Positions 54,860 to 64,000 of a stretch of DNA of 64,000 nucleotides are shown piece after piece. Position 1 is the stretch's first letter. Every line of letters starts with the position of its first letter. The DNA comes from an uncultured Phycisphaeraceae bacterium (GTDB taxonomy: Bacteria; Planctomycetota; Phycisphaerae; Phycisphaerales; UBA1924), in assembly GCA_937899905.1 (NCBI GenBank), contig CALCCF010000032.1, positions 1-64,000 on the forward strand, given 5' to 3'. The notes below the pieces were generated by a model. The model worked only from the letters and a program-made list of their open reading frames with translations, was not told where the DNA came from and did no database searches. A program made the translations under genes and the position numbers.

Positions 54860-57412
54860 TCAGGGCTCCAGAACCACGCCGCGGCGGATCGTGCTCGCGT
54901 GTAGGCCGTCGTACTCCGAGATCACCTCGATCGCGCCGTCGCGCCCGGTGACGAGCCAGAGCCCTCGGGTGCGTTGCTCGCGCCAGGGGTCTCTTCGGAC
55001 GCGCTTGGTGCCGGCGGATTGGATGACGATGCGTGCGTCGGCAAGTTGAACAAGGCGGCGTGCCGGCGCGTCGTCGGCACCGTGGTGGGGGAGTTCGAGC
55101 ACGTCGACGCGGAGGAGTTCTGGGTCGGTCCGGTCGATCATGGCCGCCAGAGCGTCGCCGCCGATGTCGCCGGTGAGCAGCAGGCTGTGGCCGGCTTCGG
55201 TATCCCACCGGACCACCAGCGAGGCGTCGTTGGCATCGTCGAACCGCGCGTCGGGCGGCGGCCAGAGCACCGTGAGCTCGCAGCTGCGGATCCGGAATCC
55301 GTGGATCGACGAAAGGGGCACGATCTGCACGCCCAGGGATCGCAGGTCGTCGAAGATCTCGCCCATCGCGCCGCCGCGCTCGGCCGCTTCCAGCACCTGC
55401 GGCGTCGTGTACATAAACGTGATGCCAAGTTCTCGGGCGGCATGGGGCAGGCCGTTGGCGTGGGCGAGGTTCGCGTGCGTGAGCACGGCGATGGGTGGGA
55501 GTGGTTCGTGGAGTGCCTTCGAAGCCGCGGCGGTAATCCGTCCCGCGCCCGGGCCGAGCGCACCGCAGTCCCAGAGCACGAGTTTGTCCTTGGTGCGCAG
55601 CAGGTGCGCGGTGCCATCACCCACGGCAAACGTGTTGATCTGCAGGGGTATCGGGGGCTGGACCCAGGCGCGCACAACCTCCACGCCCGTCCACACGCCC
55701 ACGATCACCACCGCCAGCGCGTGGTTCCAGGGCAGGCGGCGGCCGGCCCGCACGACAGCGACCAGCGTGAGCGTCGCGGCGATCGCCAGCGCCGCGCTCA
55801 TCGGCGGGACCTCGATGCTCGAATACGGCAAGTCATCAAACCATCGAACCACACCCAGGTTCAAGTTCGCGATCCACTGCAGCATTGCCGAGAGCGGCTC
55901 TGCGAGCGGCGGTACGAGCGTGCCGATGAGTAGCGACGCGTACGCCGCGATCAGCAGCAGGCCGACCAGCGGCGTCATGACGAGCGTCGCGGGGATGGTC
56001 AGTGGCGCGAGCAGGCCGGTGCGCCACGCGATCCACGGCAGGCTGACCAGCCAGCACATGGCCGTCGCGCTGAAGAGCTGGGCGACGGAGCCGGCGGCGT
56101 ATCGAACGCCAAGCGTCCACGTTGGCGGGGGCTTCTCGAGCACGCCCCTGATCGGTTCGCGCGAGCCGAAGATCGTGGCGTGGGCGTTCGGCGCGAGCGC
56201 GAGCAGCGCGGCAACAAGCCCGAAGCTGAGCTGGTAGCCGAGGTCGAAGATCTGGTAGGGGTCCCACAGTGCGATGCCCAGGGCCGTCCACGCGAGGACC
56301 GCGAGCGGGTCATGCCGCCGGCCCAGCGCGCGAGCGGCCAAGAGCGCCAGCACCATGACGCCAGCGCGCACGATGGGCGTGCGTGCCGGCACGATGACCA
56401 GCAGCAACCCCACGGCGATCGCAACGCCGATGGCCTCGACGCGCCAGCCCGGGCCGATGGCCCGCAGCACCCACGCCGCGGCGGCCGCGAGGATGGCGAG
56501 GTGCAGCCCGGAGATCGCCAGCAGGTGTGCGAGGCCGACGCGGCGGAACGGCTCGTAGGCCTCGTCGTACCCGGGGTCGCGCTGGCCGAGCACGAGCGCG
56601 GCGAGCAGCGAGCGGGCCGGGTCGGTCTGGGCCTGCGGATCGTCAAGCCCGAGCACGACTCGTGCGCCGGATTGCACGCGATGCTGCACGCGTCGTAATG
56701 GCGCGAGCATGCTATCTACTGACCGCTTTGTGAGCGTTGCCTCGGAGACCAGCGCCCAGCCATCGGTGTCGACGTTGCATACCGGTGCGCGTGGCGGTCT
56801 CGGCGGGCCGGGGTTCATCGGTTCGCGCGGCGGTCGCATCCAGCCGGTGATGCGCACGACCGAGCCGGGCGTGATGCCGGGCGCGTCATCGATCGACTCG
56901 CTCACGCTGATGCGGACGCGGCCGCGTGTGGGCACGAGTCCGTCGCCGAGGTCGATGGCCAGGGCCTTCCCGAGCATCGTGGCTCGATCGCCCTGGAACA
57001 CGCCGCGCTCGTATCGCGCGAGCCCGACGTCAGGATCGACCGGCGCGTGCGTGATGACGGCTTCGAGCGAGACCAGCCCGCGCTGCGCACCCGCGTCATC
57101 GATCGGCAATGCGCCAAGCCGATGGACCAGGTGGTCGGCAGGGGGCGCGAGTGCCGAGCCCATGCGACCCGCGCCGATGCACGCGATCGCGAGCACCAGC
57201 ACCGCTCGGCCACTCGTTCCGGGGATGACGAGCGACGCGCCCGCCAATGCGATGGCAAGCGAGTACACGAGCGTGGGATGATCGAGCTCAATCGCGTGCG
57301 CGAGCAAGACTCCCGCCACGCCTCCGCCGAAGGCCAGGAACGCCCGATGGCGCGCCCGGCCGGTACGCGGCTCGCCCGGCGAGTGCGGCTGGATGGCAGG
57401 CTCGTCCCCCAC
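54860..57412 (-). CDS. comEC: ComEC/Rec2 family competence protein
   Basis: 'VGLAHLLAISGLHLAILAAAAAW' competence core; C-terminal MBL-like 'VLTHANLAHANGLPHAARELG'. GTG start at 57412. Confidence 0.88.
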   Translation of the reverse strand: MGDEPAIQPHSPGEPRTGRARHRAFLAFGGGVAGVLLAHAIELDHPTLVYSLAIALAGASLVIPGTSGRAVLVLAIACIGAGRMGSALAPPADHLVHRLGALPIDDAGAQRGLVSLEAVITHAPVDPDVGLARYERGVFQGDRATMLGKALAIDLGDGLVPTRGRVRISVSESIDDAPGITPGSVVRITGWMRPPREPMNPGPPRPPRAPVCNVDTDGWALVSEATLTKRSVDSMLAPLRRVQHRVQSGARVVLGLDDPQAQTDPARSLLAALVLGQRDPGYDEAYEPFRRVGLAHLLAISGLHLAILAAAAAWVLRAIGPGWRVEAIGVAIAVGLLLVIVPARTPIVRAGVMVLALLAARALGRRHDPLAVLAWTALGIALWDPYQIFDLGYQLSFGLVAALLALAPNAHATIFGSREPIRGVLEKPPPTWTLGVRYAAGSVAQLFSATAMCWLVSLPWIAWRTGLLAPLTIPATLVMTPLVGLLLIAAYASLLIGTLVPPLAEPLSAMLQWIANLNLGVVRWFDDLPYSSIEVPPMSAALAIAATLTLVAVVRAGRRLPWNHALAVVIVGVWTGVEVVRAWVQPPIPLQINTFAVGDGTAHLLRTKDKLVLWDCGALGPGAGRITAAASKALHEPLPPIAVLTHANLAHANGLPHAARELGITFMYTTPQVLEAAERGGAMGEIFDDLRSLGVQIVPLSSIHGFRIRSCELTVLWPPPDARFDDANDASLVVRWDTEAGHSLLLTGDIGGDALAAMIDRTDPELLRVDVLELPHHGADDAPARRLVQLADARIVIQSAGTKRVRRDPWREQRTRGLWLVTGRDGAIEVISEYDGLHASTIRRGVVLEP

Positions 57413-57414
57413 GA

Positions 57415-57444
57415 AACAAAGCCTGACGCGATTCTCGCGTCAGG
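57415..57444 (-). terminator. Rho-independent terminator downstream of the prepilin gene
   Basis: Minus strand CCTGACGCGA-GAA-TCGCGTCAGG (10-bp perfect) then CTTTGTTT. Confidence 0.75.
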
Positions 57445-57488
57445 TCAAGGCAAAACACGGATTGTCGGTCAGAAGTTGGGGCCTTGGC

Positions 57489-58559
57489 TCAGTTGCCGAC
57501 GGTCTCGATCAGGTCGTCGAACCGGTCGAGGAGGTCGATGGACTCGACCTGGCCGCTGCCGTCCTGGATTCGCTCATCGCTCGAGCCGGTGGGCGGGTCG
57601 ACGAAGAAGCTCTGCCAGAAGCGGAGATCGCCGCCGCCGCCGATATCCTTGGAGCTCATGTACATGGCGTCGATGCCCGCCGAGTGGAGGATGAGGTCGC
57701 CACGCGCCGCCGAAGGGGCCTGGAGCGCGTCGGCGTTGTCGCCAGGATTGGGTACGGAAGGCGAGCCGAGCAGCACGGCCAGGTGGTTGAGGAGCTCGGG
57801 ATCTTCATTCACGCCTTCGCCGATCAGGCTGAACTCTCGGGAGGCGGCTGACGTCGAGAACGTCGGATCCTTGCCCCGCTTGCCTAGGTCTGTGGTCTTC
57901 AGGAAGCCCGCGTTCGACGCCCAGTAGAAGCGCGCTGGTACATCGCCACCGCTCTCGTCTTGGACGAAGTCCGCGAGTTCTTCGATCGGCTGGATCGCGG
58001 TGCGGTCTCGCTGCCAAGCCAGAATGGGCGTGTTGAACGAGTCGAGCACCGACGGAAGCCGACGTGCTTCTTCATCGCCATCAGTTTCTTGGAGTCCAAC
58101 GTCCGGATCGTTCTGTGCCACGAAGCTGGTATCCCGCGGCGTGTAGTACCCTCCGCCGGCCTCGGTCGTGCCGATGAATGTCAGGTCGACGAACACGGTG
58201 TTGTCGTCGTCGGGGCCGACCTCGATGACGTTGCCTTCGGCCGGGCCCTCGACGATGCCGCCGGCGAGGTCAAGCATGATGTTCTGCATGCCGCTGAAGC
58301 CGCGGCCCTCGTTGTCGCTGCTGCCCATCTGCCGCGGCGTGAAGTAGCCGGGCAGGCGCTGGTTGTCGGAGAAGTACTGGCTCGAGGCCTGGCCAATCTC
58401 GGTCAGCTGGGCCTGTGAACCCGCGGCTCGGGCCGTGTTGCGGGCCCCGCTGAGCGTGGGCACGAGGATCGCGATCACGATGGCGATCACCGCGATGGTG
58501 ACCAGGAGTTCGATGAGCGAGAAGCCCCGTCGCGTGCGTGTTGGTTGGTGCATGGTCAT
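57489..58559 (-). CDS. Prepilin-type cleavage/methylation domain protein
   Basis: 'RRGFSLIELLVTIAVIAIVIAILVPTLSGARNTARAAGSQAQLTEIGQ'. Confidence 0.87.
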   Translation of the reverse strand: MTMHQPTRTRRGFSLIELLVTIAVIAIVIAILVPTLSGARNTARAAGSQAQLTEIGQASSQYFSDNQRLPGYFTPRQMGSSDNEGRGFSGMQNIMLDLAGGIVEGPAEGNVIEVGPDDDNTVFVDLTFIGTTEAGGGYYTPRDTSFVAQNDPDVGLQETDGDEEARRLPSVLDSFNTPILAWQRDRTAIQPIEELADFVQDESGGDVPARFYWASNAGFLKTTDLGKRGKDPTFSTSAASREFSLIGEGVNEDPELLNHLAVLLGSPSVPNPGDNADALQAPSAARGDLILHSAGIDAMYMSSKDIGGGGDLRFWQSFFVDPPTGSSDERIQDGSGQVESIDLLDRFDDLIETVGN

Positions 58560-58831
58560 CGTCCGTTGTCTCCCCGGCAAGCGGCCGCCCATCCCACCGG
58601 GCAGCGATGTGCCTGTTAAGCGACGCCCATGCCTCGGGCGCCAGAGTGTCCCATGCCGGGGGCGGCGTGTGTGCGTTCCCCGGCGGATGTCCGATCGGCA
58701 TCCTCTCCCACAGCCCGTTCGCAGCGGCGGTGGCTTGAGTTGCCGCGATCCCAGGGGAGGGTGCGTGCCCGAAAGTGTACCGTCGCCACCGCGATCGGTT
58801 GACTTCGGCACTCGCGTCCAACCAGATCCCA

Positions 58832-58867
58832 AAAAAAGGCGGCCGCACACGTGTGTGCGACCGCCCG
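58832..58867 (-). terminator. Rho-independent terminator
   Basis: Minus strand GGCGGTCGCACAC...GTGTGCGGCCGCC (one G-U) then TTTTTTT. Confidence 0.75.
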
Positions 58868-59021
58868 GAGGGAGAAAGAGAGAGATCTCTTTGTTAATTT
58901 CTGGAAAAGACGAATCGATTCGTTGCACGTTAATCGGCGAAGTCCAGTTCGCCGCGTGAAACAACTGCACAAACCGGGAATTTCATCCGTTTCCTAGGGA
59001 TACTGCGTACGAACGAGTACG

Positions 59022-59048
59022 CAAAAAAGGGGCTCTCAAGCCCCTTTT
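59022..59048. terminator. Bidirectional-looking terminator after the HDOD gene
   Basis: AAAAAAGGGGCT-CTCA-AGCCCCTTTT. Confidence 0.75.
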
Positions 59049-59084
59049 GCAGAATCGCACCCTCTCGTTCGACCGGGTTCGGGC

Positions 59085-59975
59085 TTAGCCGAGCAGGCCG
59101 GCGGCGGCGGTGATTTCTTCATCGACCCGCTCGCGGATGCTCTGGAGGCCGGTCTCGGTGAGACCCAGGACCTCGAGCACGGCCGGGTCGATGTCCAGGC
59201 TCGGCAGATCGAGGCGGAACTGGCCGTCGATCGAGCCGACCAGGCGATCGGCGACGTAGACCATGGCCGGCAGGCGGCGGCCGTCGGCGGGGGCTTCCAT
59301 GGGGTTGTGGTGATAGCCGGTGACCAGCGAGAAGTTGTTCGGGAACTTCCACTTCTCGCACAGGCCCTTTCCGAAGTCCTGGTGGTCGGCGCCGAAGAAC
59401 TTGGCCTCGACCTCGCGCATGTCGTTGCCGGGCACGCCCTCGCCGTCTACGCCGAGCGTCTGCACGACCTCGATGAGCTTGTTGCGGTCGAACTGCATCT
59501 CGACCATGAGGCCGATGTTGTGCATGAGCCCGCCGAGGAACGCCTCGTCAGAGAATCCGACCTTCGCGGTGTCGGCGACCATCTTGGTGATGGCGCCGCA
59601 GGCGACGGCGTGCTCCCACACGGCGCGGGCGCTGAAGCCGTGGCTCAGGTCGCCTCCGCGGAAGAGCTTGGCCAGGCTGGCGGCGATGGCGATGTTCTTC
59701 ACGGCGTTGAGGCCGAGCATCACGATCGCGCGATTGATGGAGCCGATCTGGCCGGGCAAGCCGTAGAACGACGAGTTGACGACCTTCAGGATTCGGCTGG
59801 AGAGTGCCGGATCGTTCGCGATGACGTTGTGGAGGTCTTGGGCCGTCGAGGACGGGTCTTCGACCAACTCAACGATCTTGAGGGTCACCTCTGGGAGCGT
59901 GGCGATGTGGCTGATCTCGCGGATTGCGGTCTGGACAGCCTGCTCACGATCCTGCGTGCCGATGCTCATGGCCAA
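59085..59975 (-). CDS. HDOD domain-containing protein
   Basis: 'LPEVTLKIVELVEDPSSTAQDLHNVIANDPALSSRILKVVNSSFYG'. Confidence 0.9.
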   Translation of the reverse strand: MAMSIGTQDREQAVQTAIREISHIATLPEVTLKIVELVEDPSSTAQDLHNVIANDPALSSRILKVVNSSFYGLPGQIGSINRAIVMLGLNAVKNIAIAASLAKLFRGGDLSHGFSARAVWEHAVACGAITKMVADTAKVGFSDEAFLGGLMHNIGLMVEMQFDRNKLIEVVQTLGVDGEGVPGNDMREVEAKFFGADHQDFGKGLCEKWKFPNNFSLVTGYHHNPMEAPADGRRLPAMVYVADRLVGSIDGQFRLDLPSLDIDPAVLEVLGLTETGLQSIRERVDEEITAAAGLLG

Positions 59976-60101
59976 GTCTCCTGCCGGCGGTTCCGTCTGC
60001 CGGATAACAGGAGCATCGACGCAATCGAGAAGCGACTTTGGCCGACTCGGGCCCGAGCCACCCAGTTTTTTGGACGTGGAGATTCTGCCGAAAATCCCGT
60101 G

Positions 60102-61289
60102 CTAATACGCATTGAGCTTGGCCAGAACCCCCCTGGTATTGGGGTCCACGGACGCCAGCAGGGCGGCGACACGTTCGCCGGTATGCCCATCTCCATAAGG
60201 ATGGTCGTTGCCGTCGGGCCGCGGTGCCGCGAGTGTATCGAGGATGGTGCGTTCGATGGCCTGGGCCGATTGGTCGTCGGCGTGACGCACCGCGGGCGGG
60301 CGCTCGCGCCCGTTTTGCCTCGGTCCGATATCGACCACGCGGCAGCCGAGCGCGGGCGCTTCGATCAATCCCGCCGACGAGTTGCCGACGAGCACGCCGT
60401 CAGTCATCGCGATGCGTTTGAGTAGTGAAACGAACCACGCGCGCGGGCGGTGGGGCTCGATGTTCTGGCCGCGCTCCTTGAGCATGCGAAGCACGCCCGC
60501 GCGGCCGGGGTCGTGATTGGGGGCGAGCACGATTGGCTCGATCTTGAGCACGGCGAGCGCATCGAGCAGGTTGGCCGTCACGTGCTCCTCGGCCTCGTGC
60601 GGCCGGCCCGTTGGGTGCAGCAGCACGACGGCGCGTGGGCTGCCGAGCTCGGAAAATTCTGCCTCGGGCATGGCCTCGAAGGTCGCAAGGTCGTCGATCG
60701 CGGGCGAGCCCACGACGTGGACGTGCTCGGGCTTCTCGCCCATGCGTACGAGCCTGTCGGCCGAGGCCTGCGTTGCGGGCAGGTGCAGGTGCGCGAGCTT
60801 GCTGATGGCGTGGCGCATCGATTCGTCGGCCACGCCCTCGGCCCGGTCGCCGCCATGCAGGTGCGCGAGCGCCCAGCCGCCAACGTTGGCGGCCGCGGCG
60901 GCAGCGAATGCCTCGATTCGATCACCAAGCACGACGACCCAGTCGGGCTCGAGCGAGCCGAAGCTGCGCGTGAGCCTGGAGATTCCGGTTCCCAGGGCCT
61001 CGGCGTCGTCGGGCCGCGTGGTGCGACCGGGCTTCTGCATGGGGATGCTGTCGGCGATGGGAAACTGGGCCTTGACGTCGCGGAAGCTGACGGCCGGCGG
61101 GATGAGGTGGGCCCCGGCGGCGATGGCCAGCAGGTCCAGGTCGTGATGGGCGTCGACCGCGGCCATGACCGGGCGCAGCAGGCCAAAGTCGGCCCGAGAC
61201 CCGGTGACCACGGCCACCCGGCGCCGCCGCGCGGGTTTGGCGTGCGTCCGCGCGGGTTCGGGGTCGCCGGCCCAGCCAGGGCCGATCAC
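60102..61289 (-). CDS. UDP-N-acetylglucosamine 2-epimerase (NeuC-like, hydrolysing)
   Basis: 'VAVVTGSRADFGLLRPVM', 'VVLGDRIEAFAAAAAA', 'HLHGGD', 'DGVLVGNSSAGLIEAPALG'. Confidence 0.88.
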   Translation of the reverse strand: MIGPGWAGDPEPARTHAKPARRRRVAVVTGSRADFGLLRPVMAAVDAHHDLDLLAIAAGAHLIPPAVSFRDVKAQFPIADSIPMQKPGRTTRPDDAEALGTGISRLTRSFGSLEPDWVVVLGDRIEAFAAAAAANVGGWALAHLHGGDRAEGVADESMRHAISKLAHLHLPATQASADRLVRMGEKPEHVHVVGSPAIDDLATFEAMPEAEFSELGSPRAVVLLHPTGRPHEAEEHVTANLLDALAVLKIEPIVLAPNHDPGRAGVLRMLKERGQNIEPHRPRAWFVSLLKRIAMTDGVLVGNSSAGLIEAPALGCRVVDIGPRQNGRERPPAVRHADDQSAQAIERTILDTLAAPRPDGNDHPYGDGHTGERVAALLASVDPNTRGVLAKLNAY

Positions 61290-61459
61290 GGCAGGCGTCC
61301 TTGGGTTGTCGGCTTGTGGCGTGCGCGGGGGTGGAAGGCCAGCATGGGCCCATGATAGAAGCAGGAATCGGCACCCACGGTGCTACTATGCACGTCCTGT
61401 GAAATGGGCTTCTTTGAGCCCCTTTGCCGCCCCAGCTACGGGGAATGGAGAGGTCTTCG

Positions 61460-62626
61460 ATGCGAGTGGTTTGCGATCGTGGTGCGTTGCTTGAGGCGGT
61501 CAACGTGGTCTCGTCGGTGGCGGCGAGCCGGACGCCCAAGCCGCAGCTGACATGCGTCAAGCTCAGCGCCGGTCGCGATGGCGACGCCGGCGAGCTGACG
61601 CTGGCGGCCACCGACGGCGAGATCGCCCTGCGCCTGCGCACGGCGCGCGTCGACGTGCAGGAGCCCGGCGAGGCGCTCGTGCCCGCCGACAAGCTCAAGC
61701 AGATCGTCGCCGCCGAGGACAACGAGCCCACGCTGACCATCGAGAGCGAAGACCGCACGCTGCACGTCAAGGGCGTCGACGCGGCGTACACGCTGCTCGG
61801 CTACGAGCCCGGCGACCTACCGCGCGTCGCCGATCGCAGCGATTTCGGTGCCGAGGGCCTGAAGACCCGCTTCGATTTCCCCAGCGACATGCTGGGCGAC
61901 ATGATTGGCATGACACTGTTCGCCACGGCCCGCGAGACCACGAGGTACGCCATCAACGGCGTGCTCGTCCGCCGCCGCGGCAAGACGCTGGAGATGGTCG
62001 CCACCGACGGCCGACGCCTGGCGATGGCCCGCGGCACCGTGCCCGGCGCCAACAAGGACGACGACGACGTCTCGTGCATCGTGCCGACCAAGGCGCTGTC
62101 GCTGCTGCAGCGCCTGGTCGACAGCGAGGACGAGTCGGTGACGGTCGCCGTCAGCGATCAGAAGGCGCTGTTCGCGCTCGGTGGTAGCGAGGAGGGCATG
62201 CCCCGCGCAGTGCTGTCGACGTCGCTGGTCGACGGCCAGTTCCCGCCGTACGAAGAGGCCATCCCCAGCGACCAGACCGTCAAGGCGACCTTCGACAAGG
62301 ACCTGCTGCACAGCGCCGTCCGCCGCGCCGCCCTGCTCACCAACGAGGAGAGCAAGGGCGTCCGCCTGGCGTTCCGCGGCGAGCACAAGCAGCTCGAGCT
62401 CTCCAGCCACGCCCCGGAGATGGGCGAGGCCCGCGTGAACGTGGAGCTCAAGGGCTACAACGGTGCCGACGTGGACATCGGCTTCAACCCCGGCTTCATC
62501 ACCGACGCGCTGCGCGTCATGCACGACCCCGAGGTGACCATGGAGCTCCGCGACGGCCGCCACGCGGGCGTGATCCGAGCCTCGGGCAACGGCTTCGTCT
62601 ACGTCGTAATGCCGGTCACGATCTGA
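61460..62626 (+). CDS. dnaN: DNA polymerase III subunit beta (sliding clamp)
   Basis: 'MRVVCDRGALLEAVNVVSSVAASRTPKPQLTCVKL', 'YAINGVLVRRRGKTLEMVATDGRRLAMA', C-terminal 'FVYVVMPVTI'. Confidence 0.93.
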   Translation: MRVVCDRGALLEAVNVVSSVAASRTPKPQLTCVKLSAGRDGDAGELTLAATDGEIALRLRTARVDVQEPGEALVPADKLKQIVAAEDNEPTLTIESEDRTLHVKGVDAAYTLLGYEPGDLPRVADRSDFGAEGLKTRFDFPSDMLGDMIGMTLFATARETTRYAINGVLVRRRGKTLEMVATDGRRLAMARGTVPGANKDDDDVSCIVPTKALSLLQRLVDSEDESVTVAVSDQKALFALGGSEEGMPRAVLSTSLVDGQFPPYEEAIPSDQTVKATFDKDLLHSAVRRAALLTNEESKGVRLAFRGEHKQLELSSHAPEMGEARVNVELKGYNGADVDIGFNPGFITDALRVMHDPEVTMELRDGRHAGVIRASGNGFVYVVMPVTI

Positions 62627-62685
62627 GTCTGGCTGACTCTGCTCCAGCCCCGTCGTCAAAAAGTTGTTTTGAATCCAACCTTGAC

Positions 62686-62715
62686 ATTTAAAGCAAATCA
62701 TGTTTTGCTTTAAAT
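62686..62715. promoter_or_regulatory. Perfect 12-bp inverted repeat upstream of the fic start codon
   Basis: ATTTAAAGCAAA (62686-62697)-TCATGT-TTTGCTTTAAAT (62704-62715); overlaps a TTGACA at 62681-62686; ATG at 62717. Confidence 0.7.
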
Positions 62716-62716
62716 T

Positions 62717-63967
62717 ATGGCTTCAGATCCAAAGCCGCCTTCAAAACCACCCTGGGACCTGCAATCCAGGTTTTCGGACGTAAGTCCTGGTGCGCTCGAG
62801 CCCATCACGCTGCGCAAGCGTGCTCTTGGTGCGTCAGGGGTGGGTGGTTGGGAGGACGTCCAGACGTGGGCATTCGTACCAGATGAATTGCCGCCGGCGA
62901 TCGATTGGAAGTCGATCAAGGGTGAGCTGTTCGATGAGTTCGCCGGAGCCCACGCGGCTCTGGGCCGAGTGAACGGCTTGGTGCACGCCGTGCCCAATCC
63001 GGAGATCCTCCGCCAAGCGCTCTGGTTGCGCGAGGCCCGGCTGAGCTCAAAGATCGAGGGCATCGAGACCACGGCGCTCGACATGGTGCTCGCGGGTGAG
63101 GCGGACGCGAAGGCCAACCCGGGCAAGGAAGCGCTCAACGCCGTGCGCGCGGTGCGGGTCGGTATCGAGAGTGGTCGGCCTTATGGCGATGACCTCGTTC
63201 GTGGCATGCACACCCAGTTACTCGATGGCGTGCGCGGCGAAGAACTGCAGCCGGGCGAGTATCGCGACGTGCCGGTCTATATTGGCGCGCCCGGGCGCCC
63301 GGATCGTGCACGATTCGTGCCGCCTCCGGGTGGCACGCCGGTTTCGGACGGCATGCGCGCGCTCGAGCGGTTCGTGAACGGATCGTGGCCCGACGTGCCG
63401 CTCTTGGCGCAGGTCGCGCTGGCGCACTACCAGTTCGAGGCGATCCACCCGTTCCGCGATGGCAACGGGCGCATCGGCCGCGCGCTCATCTTGCACCAGA
63501 TGTGCGCGTTGGGATTGCTCGACATGCCGATCGTCTCGCCCAGCGGCTACTTCCAGCGCAACCGCCGCGAGTACGCCGATGGGCTGCTCGCTGTGAGTGA
63601 GCGCGGCGAGTGGGCCTCGTGGATACGGCTATTCGTTGTCGCGATTGCGGAAGAGGCTGTTTCGACACGGATCCTCGCGGAACGCATCGTGGTGGCGCAC
63701 ACGAGCTACAGCGCCGAGTTGCGCGATCGACCCGCTGCGGGCCGTTTGCTCAAGCTGCTCGACCACGTCTTCGGCTGGCCGATCGTCACAGCCGCCAGCG
63801 CCGCTCGAGTCTTGGAAGTTACCGACCCAACGGCGCGCAAGGACATCGAGCTCTTCGAAGAGATCGGCATCCTCTCTCGAACAGACGACCGCTCGTATGG
63901 CAAGACGTGGTACGCGCCGGCCGTGCTCGACGTGGCCGAGGCGGAGTATGCCGAGTTTCCGGAGTGA
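62717..63967 (+). CDS. Fic family protein with C-terminal winged-HTH-like domain
   Basis: Fic motif 'HPFRDGNGRIGR' (63446-63481), inhibitory-type 'SSKIEG' (SxxxEG, 63044-63061), C-terminal HTH-like region. Confidence 0.92.
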   Translation: MASDPKPPSKPPWDLQSRFSDVSPGALEPITLRKRALGASGVGGWEDVQTWAFVPDELPPAIDWKSIKGELFDEFAGAHAALGRVNGLVHAVPNPEILRQALWLREARLSSKIEGIETTALDMVLAGEADAKANPGKEALNAVRAVRVGIESGRPYGDDLVRGMHTQLLDGVRGEELQPGEYRDVPVYIGAPGRPDRARFVPPPGGTPVSDGMRALERFVNGSWPDVPLLAQVALAHYQFEAIHPFRDGNGRIGRALILHQMCALGLLDMPIVSPSGYFQRNRREYADGLLAVSERGEWASWIRLFVVAIAEEAVSTRILAERIVVAHTSYSAELRDRPAAGRLLKLLDHVFGWPIVTAASAARVLEVTDPTARKDIELFEEIGILSRTDDRSYGKTWYAPAVLDVAEAEYAEFPE

Positions 63968-64000
63968 CTCACGGCGCGTTGTGGTGGTCTTCCCACCTGA

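Noticed and set aside
53158-54951. 597-aa plus-strand ORF
   Set aside because: Antisense to speA; shadow ORF.
61290-61459. dnaN upstream region as oriC
   Set aside because: No TTATCCACA-like cluster seen here; the only DnaA-box candidates noted are at 46911-47201.

Overview
This window is about 64 kb of high-GC bacterial chromosome. It is most consistent with a Planctomycetota member of the Phycisphaerae type: GC-type dockerins, a LEPR-XLL N-terminus, VPLPA/PEP-CTERM-like tails, and OmpH-LpxD-LpxC outer-membrane genes. I assign about 55 protein genes. Recognisable housekeeping genes are rpsU, lysS, coaD, ispE, dnaE, lpxD, lpxC, dapA, gatA, mutM, mgtE, tsaE, thiL, speA, comEC, a neuC-like epimerase and dnaN. 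I saw no rRNA, tRNA, CRISPR array, IS element or prophage. The most interesting signal is an array of three paralogous secreted proteins (26648-29617). Each has exactly one cysteine, in a [YF]C[IV]D motif, and an FQxA[IV]WE motif 62-65 residues later, which is the signature pair of internal Cys-Gln thioester adhesin domains. Each also has a VPLPA-CTERM-like C-terminal anchor and its own terminator. Other leads are a probable unannotated structured ncRNA ending in a very strong terminator (16107-16254), a structured leader-like region (38459-38584), a low-GC intergenic region with DnaA-box-like sites (46904-47296), a Fic-wHTH gene under a perfect 12-bp palindrome (62686-62715), a membrane-tethered HTH protein, a bacterial GIDE/MUL1-like protein, and a LEPR-XLL metalloprotease with an atypical third zinc-ligand position. 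Start codons were chosen by hand from the sequence. Family calls rest on motif recognition, not database searches.
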